Source: Strigops habroptila (Eukaryota; Chordata; Aves; Psittaciformes; Psittacidae). From it: a stretch of 64,000 nt of DNA. Position 1 is the first letter of the stretch. Every line of letters begins with the position of its first letter. This document shows positions 1-12,865 of this stretch, piece by piece. The DNA is taken from the NCBI RefSeq assembly GCF_004027225.2, contig NC_044288.2, positions 18,238,744 through 18,302,743 on the forward strand. The letters are read 5' to 3'. A program made the translations under genes and the position numbers. The notes beneath the pieces are model-generated. The model was not told the DNA's origin. It ran no database searches and worked only from the letters and a program-made list of their open reading frames with translations.

Positions 1-3000
1 AATAAAGCAGTCACTGTAGCAGTCCTCCTCATTTTCTTCAGCGTGATGTGTCAATATCTGACTAATGAGTGTAGTCAATAGCTGAGTAACTTAACCTGCC
101 AAAAGCGTGACTCTATCACAGCAAGACGGTCTCCTATGAACAGTAGTGCCAATGGGCAAAGGAGCAGGACCAGGCCTGATGGGACAAGTGGCAGCTGTTG
201 TTCCAGGTCTTCATCAAAGGTGACTCCATGAAGTGGGTGTTGAGATGAGCTCAACTCAAAGCTGGGGTCTGTCCATAGCAGCAAGGTGAGTAACAAGGTG
301 AGGAGAAGTCAAAGGCACCAGCATCACCCACCCCCGTGGAGCCTCCTGTGGATGCAGCACGCAGATGGAGCCCCTGGAGCATGGGTGCCATCTCCAGCTC
401 TCTTCTGCAGGCAGGGAGGTGGGTGGCAAGCCCAAGGCACGTCAAGGGAGAAGGTTCTTATCCTCACTAGCAGCTCTGCTGTACAGCCGCTACACAGACA
501 CGTCTCTCAGTGGCACTGTCTCATTGTCCCCTGGCACAGTATTTACCGCATGAAGCATCCCCTCATGTCTCTAGGGGAGGACCAGGGAGCTGGCAGACTT
601 ACATGTCCTCTTGGCATGTAACAAAGGTTTGTTTGTCATGAGAGCTCCTAACAAGCTCCGTTAATGCTCCCCTGGGAGAGACTGAGGCTAAAGTCTTTGC
701 AAGATCAACAGAGCTTCTGCCAGGCTGAAGGGATTTCTTTTTGCAGCAGCAATTTATCCTTCATGGCATTTCCCAGTACTTGTTGCCTGGTTTGTCTTCT
801 TCTGGAACAGAAAAAACTCTAATGTGGGGACTTCTGCAGGAGCTCTGTGGGCTGGAAGGGTGCCCCTTTCAGGGATGCTGTACCCATATGTATGTATGTG
901 TCTGTTTATTCGGGTGGTATTTCTTGATAAGCCACATCCAAACTGGATCTCACCTCTCATTTACGCAGGTGTAAATCCAACCCCACTCCAGCCCCTGCAG
1001 GGCTCAGGCACAGCCAGGCCCTCCAGAATCATTCAAGTTTTGCTTTTTTTGGGACACTTCCACTGTTCCTGGTCCCTCATGACCTCATATAACCCAACCC
1101 CAGCTCCAAGGGACCCTTCTTGGGATGATATTATTAGAGGGGAGAAAAAGGAGCCTGACTCACTGGGTCCTGCTCCCGTGGCTGAATTTTCCTCATGTCT
1201 TGCTAGCAGGGAATGCAGATTCATGTCAGGGCTGTTTTTCCATCCCCTTTTCGGGGTTAATCTCTTCAGGGCAGCGCCTGCTGGAGGAGGCTCCCTGACT
1301 GCTGCAGGCAGATATCTGTCTGATGACAGCAGTGCCCTTCACGCCTACCCGTAACCTTTATCTGCTGCAGCCTGGTCCCTCCAGGGGCAGGTAGAGGGGG
1401 CACAGCCCAGAGGGAAAGGCAGCAGCATGGGCAGAGGTGCTCAGTCCTTCCATTCACCCACAGCTTGGGTGGTGCATGCAAAGGGATGGGAGACCCAGGA
1501 AAGAGCCCTGCTGCTTTCTGCCAGAAGCAGATGGACAAAGCTCAAGCTTCCACCCGTATGGATCTCCCCATTTTCTACCATTTCCTTCCACCCTCAATGG
1601 TTTCAGAAAGCAAGGAAATACAACAGGAATTCTGAGTGGGAAATTTCCTTCTAACCCTGAATGCAGGGGCTTGGGATGTATCTGTGCTCCCTGCTCAAGT
1701 GCAGGGATAAATCTCAGTGGAAGGTATATTTCTGTCTTCTAGTGATTAGTGCAGCCTTCAGCAACATAAAATGCTTCTGCTGATGGAACAGAATTTATAA
1801 GCAAAAGGATCATTTACTATATTAAGAGCTGAACCACAGGTCTTTCAACCCTCCCCAAAACTAAATTGAATCGATGTAAGTGGTCATTCCCCCCCCATTA
1901 CAGGGGCTCCCCAAGGACTCCTCCACAGCAGCTGTGAAGGGGACAGACATCTCCAAGTAGAAATCTCAGGACACACTCATTCCCAAAACAACACGAGCCA
2001 CAAAGATTGGGAAATTGGGGAATAAAGACTAGGTTGGCATGTAAAGTGCAATGCCATTTGCAGAATAGGGCTGGTGAGGAGCTGCTCCCCAGGAGCCCAG
2101 AGTCACCAGCAGCACAGAAGGAACGCGCAGGTCATCAGGAGTGCCTAGCAGAAAGACAGACATGAGGAGCTTTGGCAAAGAGGCAAAGAACAACAGCCTC
2201 AGCTATAACCCTGCAGCTTAGGCCACCCAGCAACTCCCCAGCCAAGGTGTATTAGAAACAAACCAAGGCTTTATAGCTGGTGCTGCCTTCCCTCCATTGC
2301 TGCTAGCAGCTGTCCCTGCTCTGATGAGAGTAAATGTACTACAGCTGGTACAATCTAAAGCTCTGATTCTTGTGGGTGTGCTGTGGAGGAAATAGTTGCT
2401 CCTGCTTTGTCTTCTGAAGTAGCTCTGCAGGTGAGTGAAAGAGATGCGCTAACGGGGGAGCTTTTAAATGCAGAGGCAAAGGCTTAAGGGATGGAAATGT
2501 TGCAGGTATAGGGAGGAGGAAGGAGTTGTCTTTGCTTCTTGTGTGTGTGGAGGGAGGGACGTTATATGAAGGTGCCCACCCCTGGTGCTTGTGGAGCTCA
2601 TGCTGGCTGTGATGGTTGTTTTGGCAGTTCTCAGTCCTTTGGAGAAGGTGAGTTTGGAGAGAAGAAAGTGGGGTGGGAGAACCTGGGAGGAATTCCAAGC
2701 AGCTAACTACTCTTGTGTTGGCAGTGGTGAAGAAAAAAGAGTTTTTCATTTTTGTTTCCCCTGGGAATGTGGTGGTGAGCAGTGTGGCAAAGGGCTGTAG
2801 CCTTGCAGTAAGGGGCCTCTTGTCAGGTGCCAAAAGTGGTTTCAGGGTGCTTTCCTTGCCTGCTCATCTCAAGATGCCTTTAAAGAACTGAAAACCAGAC
2901 CCAGCAACACCATGCTAGGAGGCCGAAGATGTGCTTGCTGGTAGACATGACTCTATTGGAGTCCTCATCAACCAAGCCATCTGTGGGAGTAGCTCTGTTG

Positions 3001-5171
3001 CTGAATCATCAGCATTTGACTGGCTTTGGTCTTGAGCTCCCTATCCAAAACCACTAGTGGTTTTGAAAAAGCCCACTCTTTGGCATGTAAAGCTCCCTGG
3101 AGCATCTTCCCTCGATCTAGTCTGAGAGAAGAAGAAAAAGCCTGATTTTGCAACTACAATGATAAGGCTGGAAGCAAAAGGTGGATAATATATCCAAATT
3201 CAGCTCATAGCATGGCTGTGACAGCACCCAGTGTTAACTGAGCTGGCCAGGCATCTCGAAAAGAAGCACTAACTCCTTCCTTTGCCCATTTCTTACTTTG
3301 CCCCTGTTTCTTTCTCACCTTTGGGTTTTAAGGCTAAAAAGTTAAATGCATCTGGTGTCATGAGGGCCCCGAGGAGCCTTTGCCTCCATAACAGATGAGA
3401 GTTGCTGGGGGAACTGGAAGTGGGGTATTGACTTCCCTTGTGCCAGAAAGCAGGATTTCTAAAGAGAAAGTTTGAGTCTGATGAAGCCTTGGGGGAGATA
3501 ATGGGACTAGAACAAAAAACAGGCTCTAACATTAAATCATATTAATTGCAACATAATCTTGAAAAGTGTGTTCTTAGCTACCTGATCCACTTGGTGAGAA
3601 ACTGTGTACCTGTTTTCCTTCACCGAGAGTTCATTTCACATGCAAATCACAGCAGGCTCTTTCTTCAGCTTACTGGTCACACTAATCCTCCTACTTTTGC
3701 ATACAGAGCACTTAACATGTTTGTCTTGTGGTCTCTGTTTTAAAACGTACTCTGTCCATCTGTTACGGTTTTTTTCTCTTCCTCGTGTTATCCTGGATCA
3801 AGCAAAGCATGCTACATCTGCAGTGCTCCCAACCACTGCTGGCTCTGGATGGGCAGGCTGTGCTGGAGCCTGACTGCCTGTGTAGAGATGCCTGTGATCA
3901 GCTTAGCTCATGCCACTCAAAACTGAGGAATTGTGGCCTATGGCAGTAATTAAGGAGATAAAAAGTGAGGTAGTTCTGGAAATAGATCTTGTGGAATAGT
4001 AAATCTAGTCATTGATGGCTTTATCCTGGTGTAAGGGGTTGGAGCCAGGCTAGACCCTCTGCCATGGTATGAAGGTTTAGGGGTTTCAGCCTCCTGGAGG
4101 GCTTGATATCCAGACCCACATGTGAAACTCAAAGCACTGTGGTTTAGCAGGTCAGAACGAGGCTGCTTTGCCTATTTGTATATGACCAATACACAAGCTG
4201 TTTCATGCATTAAGGGAAGTCTCCATGTGTAGTCACTGAATTAATTTCCCTTCTCACCCTGGCTGGCTCTCCCTGTGGGAGAAGATAACAGCTCGACTTT
4301 GCAAGGCAGCTCTCCAGGAGAAGCCCTAACCCTCTTCCTGTCCCTGGGGATGGACAAAGCTCGAGGTGTGCAGCTGGGTCCAAACCTGCATATGGAAGTT
4401 CCATGTAAGATGCCAAAAATAGATCTACAATGTCCAGGCTGGAGCTGTGTGTGACTGGGGGGCTCAGGAAGCCACTTTCTCATCCAGGCTTTCCACTGAA
4501 CCCACAACTTTCCGTGTGCTCTGCTCCAGCAGACCTCATTTGACATGACATGAGCTCAATGCAGTGGGGAGGGAGGCACCAGGCAGGAGGCCTCTGTATC
4601 CTAAAATATCCCTGACAGGTGCCTTAATATCCTGGCACCAGTGCGACACCACCGAGCGAGGGCCATTAGAGATCCCAAAATGGATTTCATCTCACTGAGT
4701 CTAACCAGATGTAACCCTGGACCTCCGGGTCACTTTTATTTGTCCATCTTCTATCAGCACAGAGACTTGAGAGCAAAAACATGCCCATGACACGTGTACA
4801 TGGCAAACATCTCGCTGCTAATGCACGTAGCTTTGGGCTGGGGCAAGCGTGCATGTGTTCCCATCCCAGCACAGGCATGGCGCCAGCCCCTCCTGATCAG
4901 CCAGCCCTGGGAAATGCAGGGCTCTGCTGCTGCCTGCAATGGACCAGTCTCACTGAGTTGCAATCTGCCTTCTCTCTGCTGCTGCTCACAGGGTTTCTGT
5001 GCTTTTTCAGGGCAGGGCTTTTCTTCCTGAATCTCTGATTTCACATCTTCTTTTTAAACTGTCACTAACTAGTAGCAACTCGGCAATTTCAGCAAGTTCT
5101 CCCCTTGTTTTTCTTTCCTAACTTGTGTGGTCAAGACCTCATGTGCTGTCTTAAAGATAAGGCAAGAAAGA

Positions 5172-5217
5172 AATGCCCCAGTTCACCTATAGCTAATGCC
5201 CCAATTCACCTATAGCT
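5172..5217. repeat. 23-bp tandem duplication
   Basis: Two adjacent 23-base copies, 5,172-5,194 and 5,195-5,217, differ at one base (AATGCCCC[A]GTTC versus AATGCCCC[A]ATTC, then CACCTATAGCT). The near identity suggests a young duplication, perhaps replication slippage. Confidence 0.9.
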
Positions 5218-6168
5218 GTTGCCTCAGAATATGTGCACTGACTGTATCCTGCTGGTCCTATGTGCAAACATGTTCCTCCTTCAGATTTATGTCTGGATGT
5301 TTCCTACAGAGGCTGGGAATCTGTGACGGATGGATGGACTCTTTAATGAACTATTGGAAGGCAAAACTGCACAGTGCATTGCACTGGGGTTTGGGGGATT
5401 TCTTCCCAGCACAGCCAAGAGGATATTTGGAATATCAACCAAATCACCTCAGTTCTGCATTTTGTCTTTGACTTCCTCTTAAAGGCATGAAGTTCTCTCT
5501 AGGACAAGCACCAGGTTTTGTGATTGTTATTCTCCCTATCCAAGGAAGCCCTAGGGATGCCATCCGCAGATAGGTACTTTGCAATTGTCTGCCTTCGTTG
5601 GGGCGTGTTCTGCCCCCTGTCCTCCAGCCTGAGGGTTCTGGGCATGGTCAGCTCAGTGGGCTGGACCTGCAGGAGCTGCTCTACTTATGATGGCTGTGGG
5701 GGAGAGGGCTGCAGAGATGATGGTGGGGCACGCAATACATCAGTTGTCTGATTAAGCAGGAGGATGTGAATGCTTCAGAAATAGAAGCTTTTATTAAAAG
5801 GCAAAAGGGTAATTCTTCATTTGCAAAATGACACAATGTTCCACAAGGCAAAAAGAAAAAGAAAAAAAGAGAAAAGACCAGCAACGTAACTGAAAACAGC
5901 CCACCCAACCTCAAAACAGTAAATCCAATCAAGCTTTCCTGTTAAACGCAGGCTTTGAAGAACATTGTATTTAATCATTAACAGTGCTGAATCGATATGA
6001 ATAATGTGAAGTGACTCCGAGCAGCAGGGGCAGTTTATGTTTACAAAGAGATGAATACTGATGCAGCCATTGCAAGGGCAGCCTGAATGCTGCAAAGCTT
6101 GTACATGGGATGGTGACAGAGGACATGGGCCATTGGGGAAGGGTCCCCACAGCTGAATGCAGGGAGAA

Positions 6169-6203
6169 GTGCACTGAAAATATGTAGGGAGCTGTTCTCT
6201 GCC
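6169..6203 (+). repeat. Local dispersed repeat, copy 1
   Basis: This 35-base stretch contains TGCACTGAAAATATGTAGG and then GAGCTGTTCTCTGCC. It recurs almost unchanged at 7,457-7,490 in the same orientation. The weakly similar flanks (GGGGAAGG... just upstream of both) suggest two remnants of one old interspersed element. I cannot name the family. Confidence 0.75.
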
Positions 6204-7456
6204 AAGTGCAGACCCAGGCTGTGCTGTTGTGCAGGAGACCCCAGCACACAGTTGTTGTACATTCCTCTCTGTGCTGCTACTCTAGCTGTTAACAGATCAC
6301 ATTCACACCACCGCCCAGGACTAAGTGATGTTCTCTCTATCCCTCTGCAGGCTCAGCTCCCAAGATCAGGCAGTTACCTCATCTGGACCTGCTGCCCACC
6401 CCATGGTGGCAAGGAGATAACTCAAGCCAGCCTTTGACTTGCTGACTTGTCCTGGTGGGACTGTGCAGTGAGCAAGATGACAAGTGTACTCTCACAATTT
6501 AAGCTGCATTTGTAGGTTTAGAGCATCCTGGCTGCCTTCAGCCCTAGCTTCTCACTGACACAAGGGAAGTCCCAGGGCATTAGAGTGATGTTATCTGCTG
6601 TGAATCATTTGGTAGAGAGCAGTGGTGGGTGGGTGTTGGTGTGTGAATCACACAACTCGTAATTGCAGCCCCCGCTGAACAGGCAGTGCTTAAGATTTTG
6701 TTTAGTTTTGTTTTTCCTTTTTGCCTGTCCATTTGACAGTGGCTATTCATTAGAACAGTTTTTATTTGGACATTTTGAGAGCCCTGTTGCCTTTGGCTCT
6801 GGGGTGCCAATAATTTTTAATGAATTCTCACGAATTTCCTCCAGATGGAAATGAACAGAAGAGCTGGAGGAAAGGGTATGATTTCCAGTTTCTGGGAGAG
6901 CTTTACAAACAACTCAGATGATTAAAAAAAGGTAAGGGTGCTCTTTTAATAACAGGTTTTGTCAGGATTCAGCCAATTAATTTCAAAGAAAAATGAGCCA
7001 TTTTGTTAAAGCAGCCACTTCAGCTTCCTCCTCTGTTCAGCTTGTCTTCAGCTTCACCATGCCTTATGGCTACAGCATCTAACTCAAAGGGTGTTAACGG
7101 GGGGAGCAGAAGAGCCCTCCAATTTCCACTCAGGCTTTGCAGGGGAATGACTGTCATTACTGCCATGCCGTGGCATTCCAGCTCCTGCTTCCCACAGGCA
7201 GCTTTTGTGAGTGTTTTTTGGAAATACATATAAGAAAAGAGATGCTTCAGCAGAGGGCAGATGTGGATGACCTCAAGATCCAGAGCTCACCTTGGTGCTG
7301 CTGGAAGGACAGCACGGCTCAGCCCTCTCTGGTAGCAGCCATCACCTAAACCATGGCCCCCCTGGCACACCACAGCAGGTATCGCTGCCATCCGTGGAGA
7401 GGTGGTTGCACTGGTGGGGAAGGTTCATCTAGGAGAAACCCAAAGGAGAGATAAAA

Positions 7457-7490
7457 TGCACTGAAAATATGTAGGAGGCTGTTCTCTGCC
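7457..7490 (+). repeat. Local dispersed repeat, copy 2
   Basis: This is the second copy of the element at 6,169-6,203, about 1.3 kb away. It has one base deleted in the run GTAGG(G)AG and is otherwise nearly identical over 34 bases. Confidence 0.75.
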
Positions 7491-8089
7491 CAACTGGCAG
7501 CGCTCCGTCTGCACCCACTGGTGCGGGTAGCAGCAGCAGCCTCGGCTGTGCCAGGCACAGTGTTCTGATGTGAGCAGCTCAGAGCTGCTGATGCCTTCCA
7601 AAAGTTTTCCACCACAACCGCCAGATCCCTTCTCTCTAACACGGTCCATGGCTACAGCATTACCCTGCTGCCTCGCAGTACACAGGGACCGGCGCCAACC
7701 GTTTCTCTCCCAACTTCTGTGATGTTTTTATTCCCTTTTCTCTGCACAGCTCCTTCCCCTCAGCACTTCAGACTTGAGGGGAAAAACCAAAACAAGCCAA
7801 AAAACATGTTGCCTGATGAAAAGAATAAAATAAATAAACAAATCTTACTCGACATCATTAACACGGTGCAGCTTGGGCAATTGCGTTCTCCCACACAGAC
7901 ATCTCCCAGCCAGCCACTGCCAGTGCTCAGAGAGAAGATGGATTTGTTAAAAAACCCCAAACAACCCAACTCAGAAAACTTGTTGGTTTATTTCTGAGGA
8001 TTGAAAAGGGCTCTCTGTTTGTACTGGGTTTCAAATTCTTTACCCATATTTTTCTGAATGTCTTACCCCCTCCCAAATTAACCAACATG

Positions 8090-8700
8090 TTACAATACAA
8101 GAAGTCACGTTTGAGTTTAGCACTTCCTGGTGTTTATCTTCCTGAAAAAAGGTGTCATAAATGAAAAAGAAAGTTCCTTTAGACAAGTCATTAGCACAAA
8201 AACTATTAGTGACTTGGAACTAGTGGTCTAATCATGTATCTGTTGTGAAAATAGACTATTCTAATGGCTTTTCCCCAATCTGAAATTGTTAAGAGCAGTA
8301 TTGATCTGGGAGGACAAAAAAAAAAAACCCTAACAAAAGTCTAAATAACAATTGGCAGCTCTTTGAAATAAAACTTTTCTAGCTGTCTAATCTCACAACC
8401 TGCAATCACACAAGTAAGCTTCATTAACTGGGGAAAAAAAGAGAAATAAAACACACAGCTTCAAAGAGAAAGTTAATGGAGTAATCAAAGTGTGTGCCTC
8501 TCTGCAGGTTTCTGGGTTTATAGAATTAAATAAATGACAAAAGGAGAACATTTACCAAAACTGTGTTTTGCTGATTGTTAAGGGAGGTGTTAAAGACTCG
8601 CTTTACAGAAACAAAAGGAGGTGTATCAATTTGGCATACTAAAAAGAAGCTCACAGATGTGGTTTCTATTGCCTGTACTTAGATATTTTACAACTTTTCC
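8090..8700. other. AT-rich non-coding stretch
   Basis: This block of about 600 bases is clearly richer in A+T than its surroundings. It includes a 12-base A run near 8,319 and many short TTAA/ATTA words. There is no open frame of note. It could be a conserved regulatory block or simply old repeat-derived DNA; the sequence alone does not decide. Confidence 0.4.
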
Positions 8701-11159
8701 TTTCCTCTGCCTACCTTACTGCATGGATGCAGTGTTCCACGTATCAGTGCTTTTCACCATATCCCCTTATCTTCACAGCTATTGGCATGTTTTCTCCTAG
8801 CCCTCAGAGCTCTGATTAGGATGCTGCTCTGCTTTTCCTGCAGGCGCTGCTCATGCAGGCTATAGGTTGTATCCCATATACCAAAGTCCTTAGCAATGCA
8901 GTCAGCAAAACCTGATGCTCTCTTGGGAACACAAAACACTGTAACTCCACACGTTCCCCTTCTTTCTTCTTCCCCCAGATTTATATGCTGAGCAGGACAT
9001 ATGGAATATCCCTTGGGTCAGTTGGGATCAGCTGCCCCGGCTGTGTCCCCTCCCAACTCCTTGTGCACTCCCAGTCTATTTGCTGGTGAGTGAGGAGCAG
9101 AAAACGCCTTGGCTCTGTGTAAGCACTGCTCAGCAATAGCAAAAGCATACTTGTGTTATCGACACTGTTTCCAGCACAGTTCCAAAACATAGCTCCATAC
9201 TGTGAAGGAAATAACCCCAGCCAAAACCAGCACACCAAGCCCACTCCCCGTTTTGGCTTGGTTTCCCTTGGTCCCTGATCAAGCACCCACTCTTGCCCTC
9301 TCCAGCATGTTGCACACCCAGAGAGGTTTTAGGGCTGGGAAACACCAGGGCAGCTCAGGCAGTGCATACCCAGGGAGCTGGGGATGCCCAAAACCTCTCA
9401 CCTGCACACAGCAGACAGCAAACAAGCAGGATATTACCTTCAGTAGGTTCTGCCTGAAGATAAAACTGCAGGTTAGTTTGCACTGTAATCTGCACCTTGT
9501 TTAGAGGCTGTCAGCAGACTGCTGATCCGACCATTCCGTTCTCACTGCCCTCCGCTCGTTATATTTGTCAGTTATTTTTGTGCTCAGCTTCTGCTTGTTC
9601 CCCACGTACTCACGGGGAAATGAAGAGCTGTGTTTATACCAAATGGGTTTATTGAAGTATCAGAAAGCACAAACCAATTTACAAATGAAATTACATGGTA
9701 CCCCAAGAATCAAAACTGACAAACACAGAGATTGGCTATTAAATTAATAGCAAGCCATGATAAAAGGCAATGCAGACCACAACATTAGTCAGGTACAATA
9801 CAGTCCCTCAAATTTGGAGCTCACAGGCACACTGCTCCATTTCAGAACTAAATAACCAGTAGAGGGGTTTTAAAAATCAGCGTTGCAGGGCACATGGCAA
9901 AGCAAATTCCATGAAGCACTGTATGCATTCTGCAACAGAGGACTTGCTCCTGCCTTCCCTTGTCCCCCATGAGCCTGGGACAGCACTGGTATACACAATG
10001 CCCATGGCATGGGCTGCAGGAGGGTGGCACTGGTATAACTTCTATAGCAGGTTCTTTCACTTTTCAAATAGGTTTGGGCAGAGGCAAATTCAGCACTGCC
10101 TGCTCTGCCTCTTAGGCAGAGGCTGAGGACCAACTTGTGTCATCCGCTGGCTCCAACGGGACCAATACTTGGTGCTTCCCTGGCTGGTCGTGGCTTGGGA
10201 CTGATAGTGTGCTTCGCTGCAGAGCTGGGGAAATGCCATTTGTTCAGTAAATAAATTAATAGAAGAGATCAGACCGGCAGAGAGAGCCCACGGCAAAACA
10301 GGATTAGAGCAATCATCACCCACCGCATGACTACCAGGCACCTCAGCTTTCCCAAGGCAGCACAACCCAGCTCCAGCATTGTAAATCTGATGTAATGCGG
10401 AAATCACCCTTGAGGGCTGCAGGGTAGGTGTGCCAGCACGGGGCACTCTCTGGAGATGTTCCCTTTGCCCTGCTCTGTAATGAGGAGGGTGCCTGCTGAA
10501 ACCCGGGGCCATGGCACGCTGCTGATGGTCACCCTTGCACAGGAGGTGCCCTCTGGGCACGGTGCAGCAGAGAGGCAATGCACTAAGCGGATTTTTCCAC
10601 TAATAGAGCCGTCCTGGCCTGGTGCAAGCGTCTGCCTTGCTCCCTGTTCATCCTGAACGACAGGAACAAGATGCCCAAAGTGTGGCTTTAACACAGGGCA
10701 GCACCTTGGGCTTTGCTTTCTGAGCTCATATAACATTTTCACACATTGCGTAGGGCTTCTGCCGCTTGCTCTTCTGTCCTTTAATTAACTAAGGGGACAT
10801 ATGATGAAGCATGACAGGCACAAGAAATGACAGGGCCACCAAGTGCTTCAGTGTGGCATTCCCCTTAGGCGCCTTGCAAAGCAACAAGCATGGGGCAAGC
10901 TTTCAGAGCTAATGTGCTATTATACATTGAAATATGAGCACTTTTTAAGGTGAGAATAACACATGCCTCGAAAGAGACTCAGAGCTCTTTAACCCCAGGG
11001 TGCTTCTGCCTCCCCAAGTAGCCAGTGCTGCAAGACATCATCAGGAGAGGTGGGAGAAGGTCGCTGGCTTCTCTGGGGGTGTGTCTCTGTTACAGGCAGC
11101 ATGACACATACTTCTGAAAGCTGTCATGAGTGCTCATATGACGAGGATGTGGGCTAAAA

Positions 11160-11440
11160 CTCTCCCGGAATGTTCCAGGCTTTGAGCTAATAAAGCTATT
11201 ATTTGTTAATTAAGTTACAGGTATCTGATGTTAATCTCTTTGGTTTTCATTGCCTTTTGTTTATGAAACTAAATACAATGATGCCTAATAATAATAATTA
11301 AAGATTGGCTGACGAGCAGGAAATCAATCCATGTCTCCTGGGCAGTCACTGCATATTAGTAACTTAAAAAAATCTGATGTTTTTTATAAACACGCAATTA
11401 TTGTCTCACTAAAACCTAATTAACAAATGCAGCTGATACG
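11160..11440. promoter_or_regulatory. AT-rich block with homeodomain-like TAATTA/TTAATTAA words
   Basis: Within 280 bases there are TTAATTAAG, TAATAATAATAATTAAAG, GCAATTATTG and CTAATTAAC, plus GATA-like and ATTTG words, in an otherwise GC-rich flank. Such islands in bird intergenic DNA are often conserved enhancers. This is inference from composition and motif density only; no function is shown. Confidence 0.25.
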
Positions 11441-12589
11441 TGCCTGTATGTAAAGCAGCTCTGGTGGGTGGCAGTGATTTTTACAGGCTCCAGCTCAGGC
11501 TGGAAGAGGTCCAGGGTGACGGTGACCCAGCACAGCCCTGCCTGGAGCAGTCAGTGTTCTGTAAATCCTGTTCCCTGTCCATGTGCATCCTTTCCACCTG
11601 CTGGCCCCTACTCATGTTTATCCCAGGCAGCCTCTGAGTTTCAGGTGCTGTCCCTCACAAACCCATCCTCTGGGCTGATCTGCTGGGTGCAGACCCAAAC
11701 CTTCCCATTACAGCCTGCCTGCACCCTAAAACGTGCAGCAAATGCAGAATAGCCTCTTCAGAGTTGCATTTCATGATGCACCAAGTAAGCCAATGTCTCA
11801 GTATCACTTGTGCTGCTTGGATACCCCAGCATGGCTCCAACTAAGGGGCTGTGGGACATCTTGCAGAGTCCAGCTTCCCAGGTTAGGTTTAAAATCTATT
11901 TCATTATTTCTTCGGCAGTGTCAAACTGCCGAGAGCTGCCGAATCTGGGGGGTGGGAAGTACGGTCATGGCCAGGCTTGTTCACAGGTCACTGAGCAATG
12001 ATAACAAGTCCGTGGCTACTCATGGCATGTCTCTGGGAGCTGCGGTTGCAGCCCTACAAGCCTGGCATGACCGATCTGTCACAGAACAAGAGCCAAGAAA
12101 CTGGTGTACAGACTGTTCTTCACCCTCCAAAACCATGCCCATCAGCAGTTCTCCTTCCACATGCCATTCCTCCCCTGCTCCTGTCTCTGTACCCCCAGCC
12201 AACAATCTCAGCCAGCTCCTGCCCTTGTAAATGGCTTCCCTTGTTGTACCTTGTCTTACATGAGATCGTAAAAGCTTCAGGACAGGCTGAGTTTTATGGT
12301 ATAAACACATCATCTCAGCTAACTAAAGGTAGCCAGGAAAGGGTCATGTTTATTAATCAGTGGAACTGAACATCAAACACATTTCTTTGTAGATGGGAAC
12401 AGAATCAAAACCAGCAAGTGCAAGACCAATCTGAACTGCAAAATTCAGCTAGTTTTGCAGAGAAATTCTCTCCTTAAAAAGCTCCCCTGGCACATATATA
12501 ATAGTTACAACTCTTGCTGAGGTGCACTTTATATGTAAGAAAATAAAAAGGGTCTGGCAACCTGGACTTGCAGTAACAGATTAAAGAAA

Positions 12590-12865
12590 GATCAATCTAT
12601 TCCTTTGAAAAAGAGAAGACAGATGAGTAACTTGATTACAGACTCTAAATGCCAGCCTGGGGAAAGCTTTGTGATGATAAGGTATTCAACTGAGTAGCAG
12701 AAGACATAGGCAGATCCAGAGCCTGCAAACTGAAATGAGACAAATAGGAAGCACGGTAAGAAATATCAGAACAGTCTGCACAGGTTGGACTGATTCATTG
12801 TTACTTGCAGGCTTTGAAAATCAGGACTGGATGTCTTTCTCAAAGGCTAAACCAGGAGATCTTGG
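12590..12865 (+). repeat. Degenerate CR1/L3-like LINE 3' region
   Basis: The end of this stretch (CAGGACTGGATGTCTTTCTC at about 12,821-12,840) resembles the terminal part of the CR1/L3 reverse-transcriptase ORF, where a 'lead-to-LDxxL' codon pattern follows a W-N-x-L-P-like segment. The rest is too diverged for a firm boundary. This is a family-level call, made from memory of the consensus. Confidence 0.35.
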
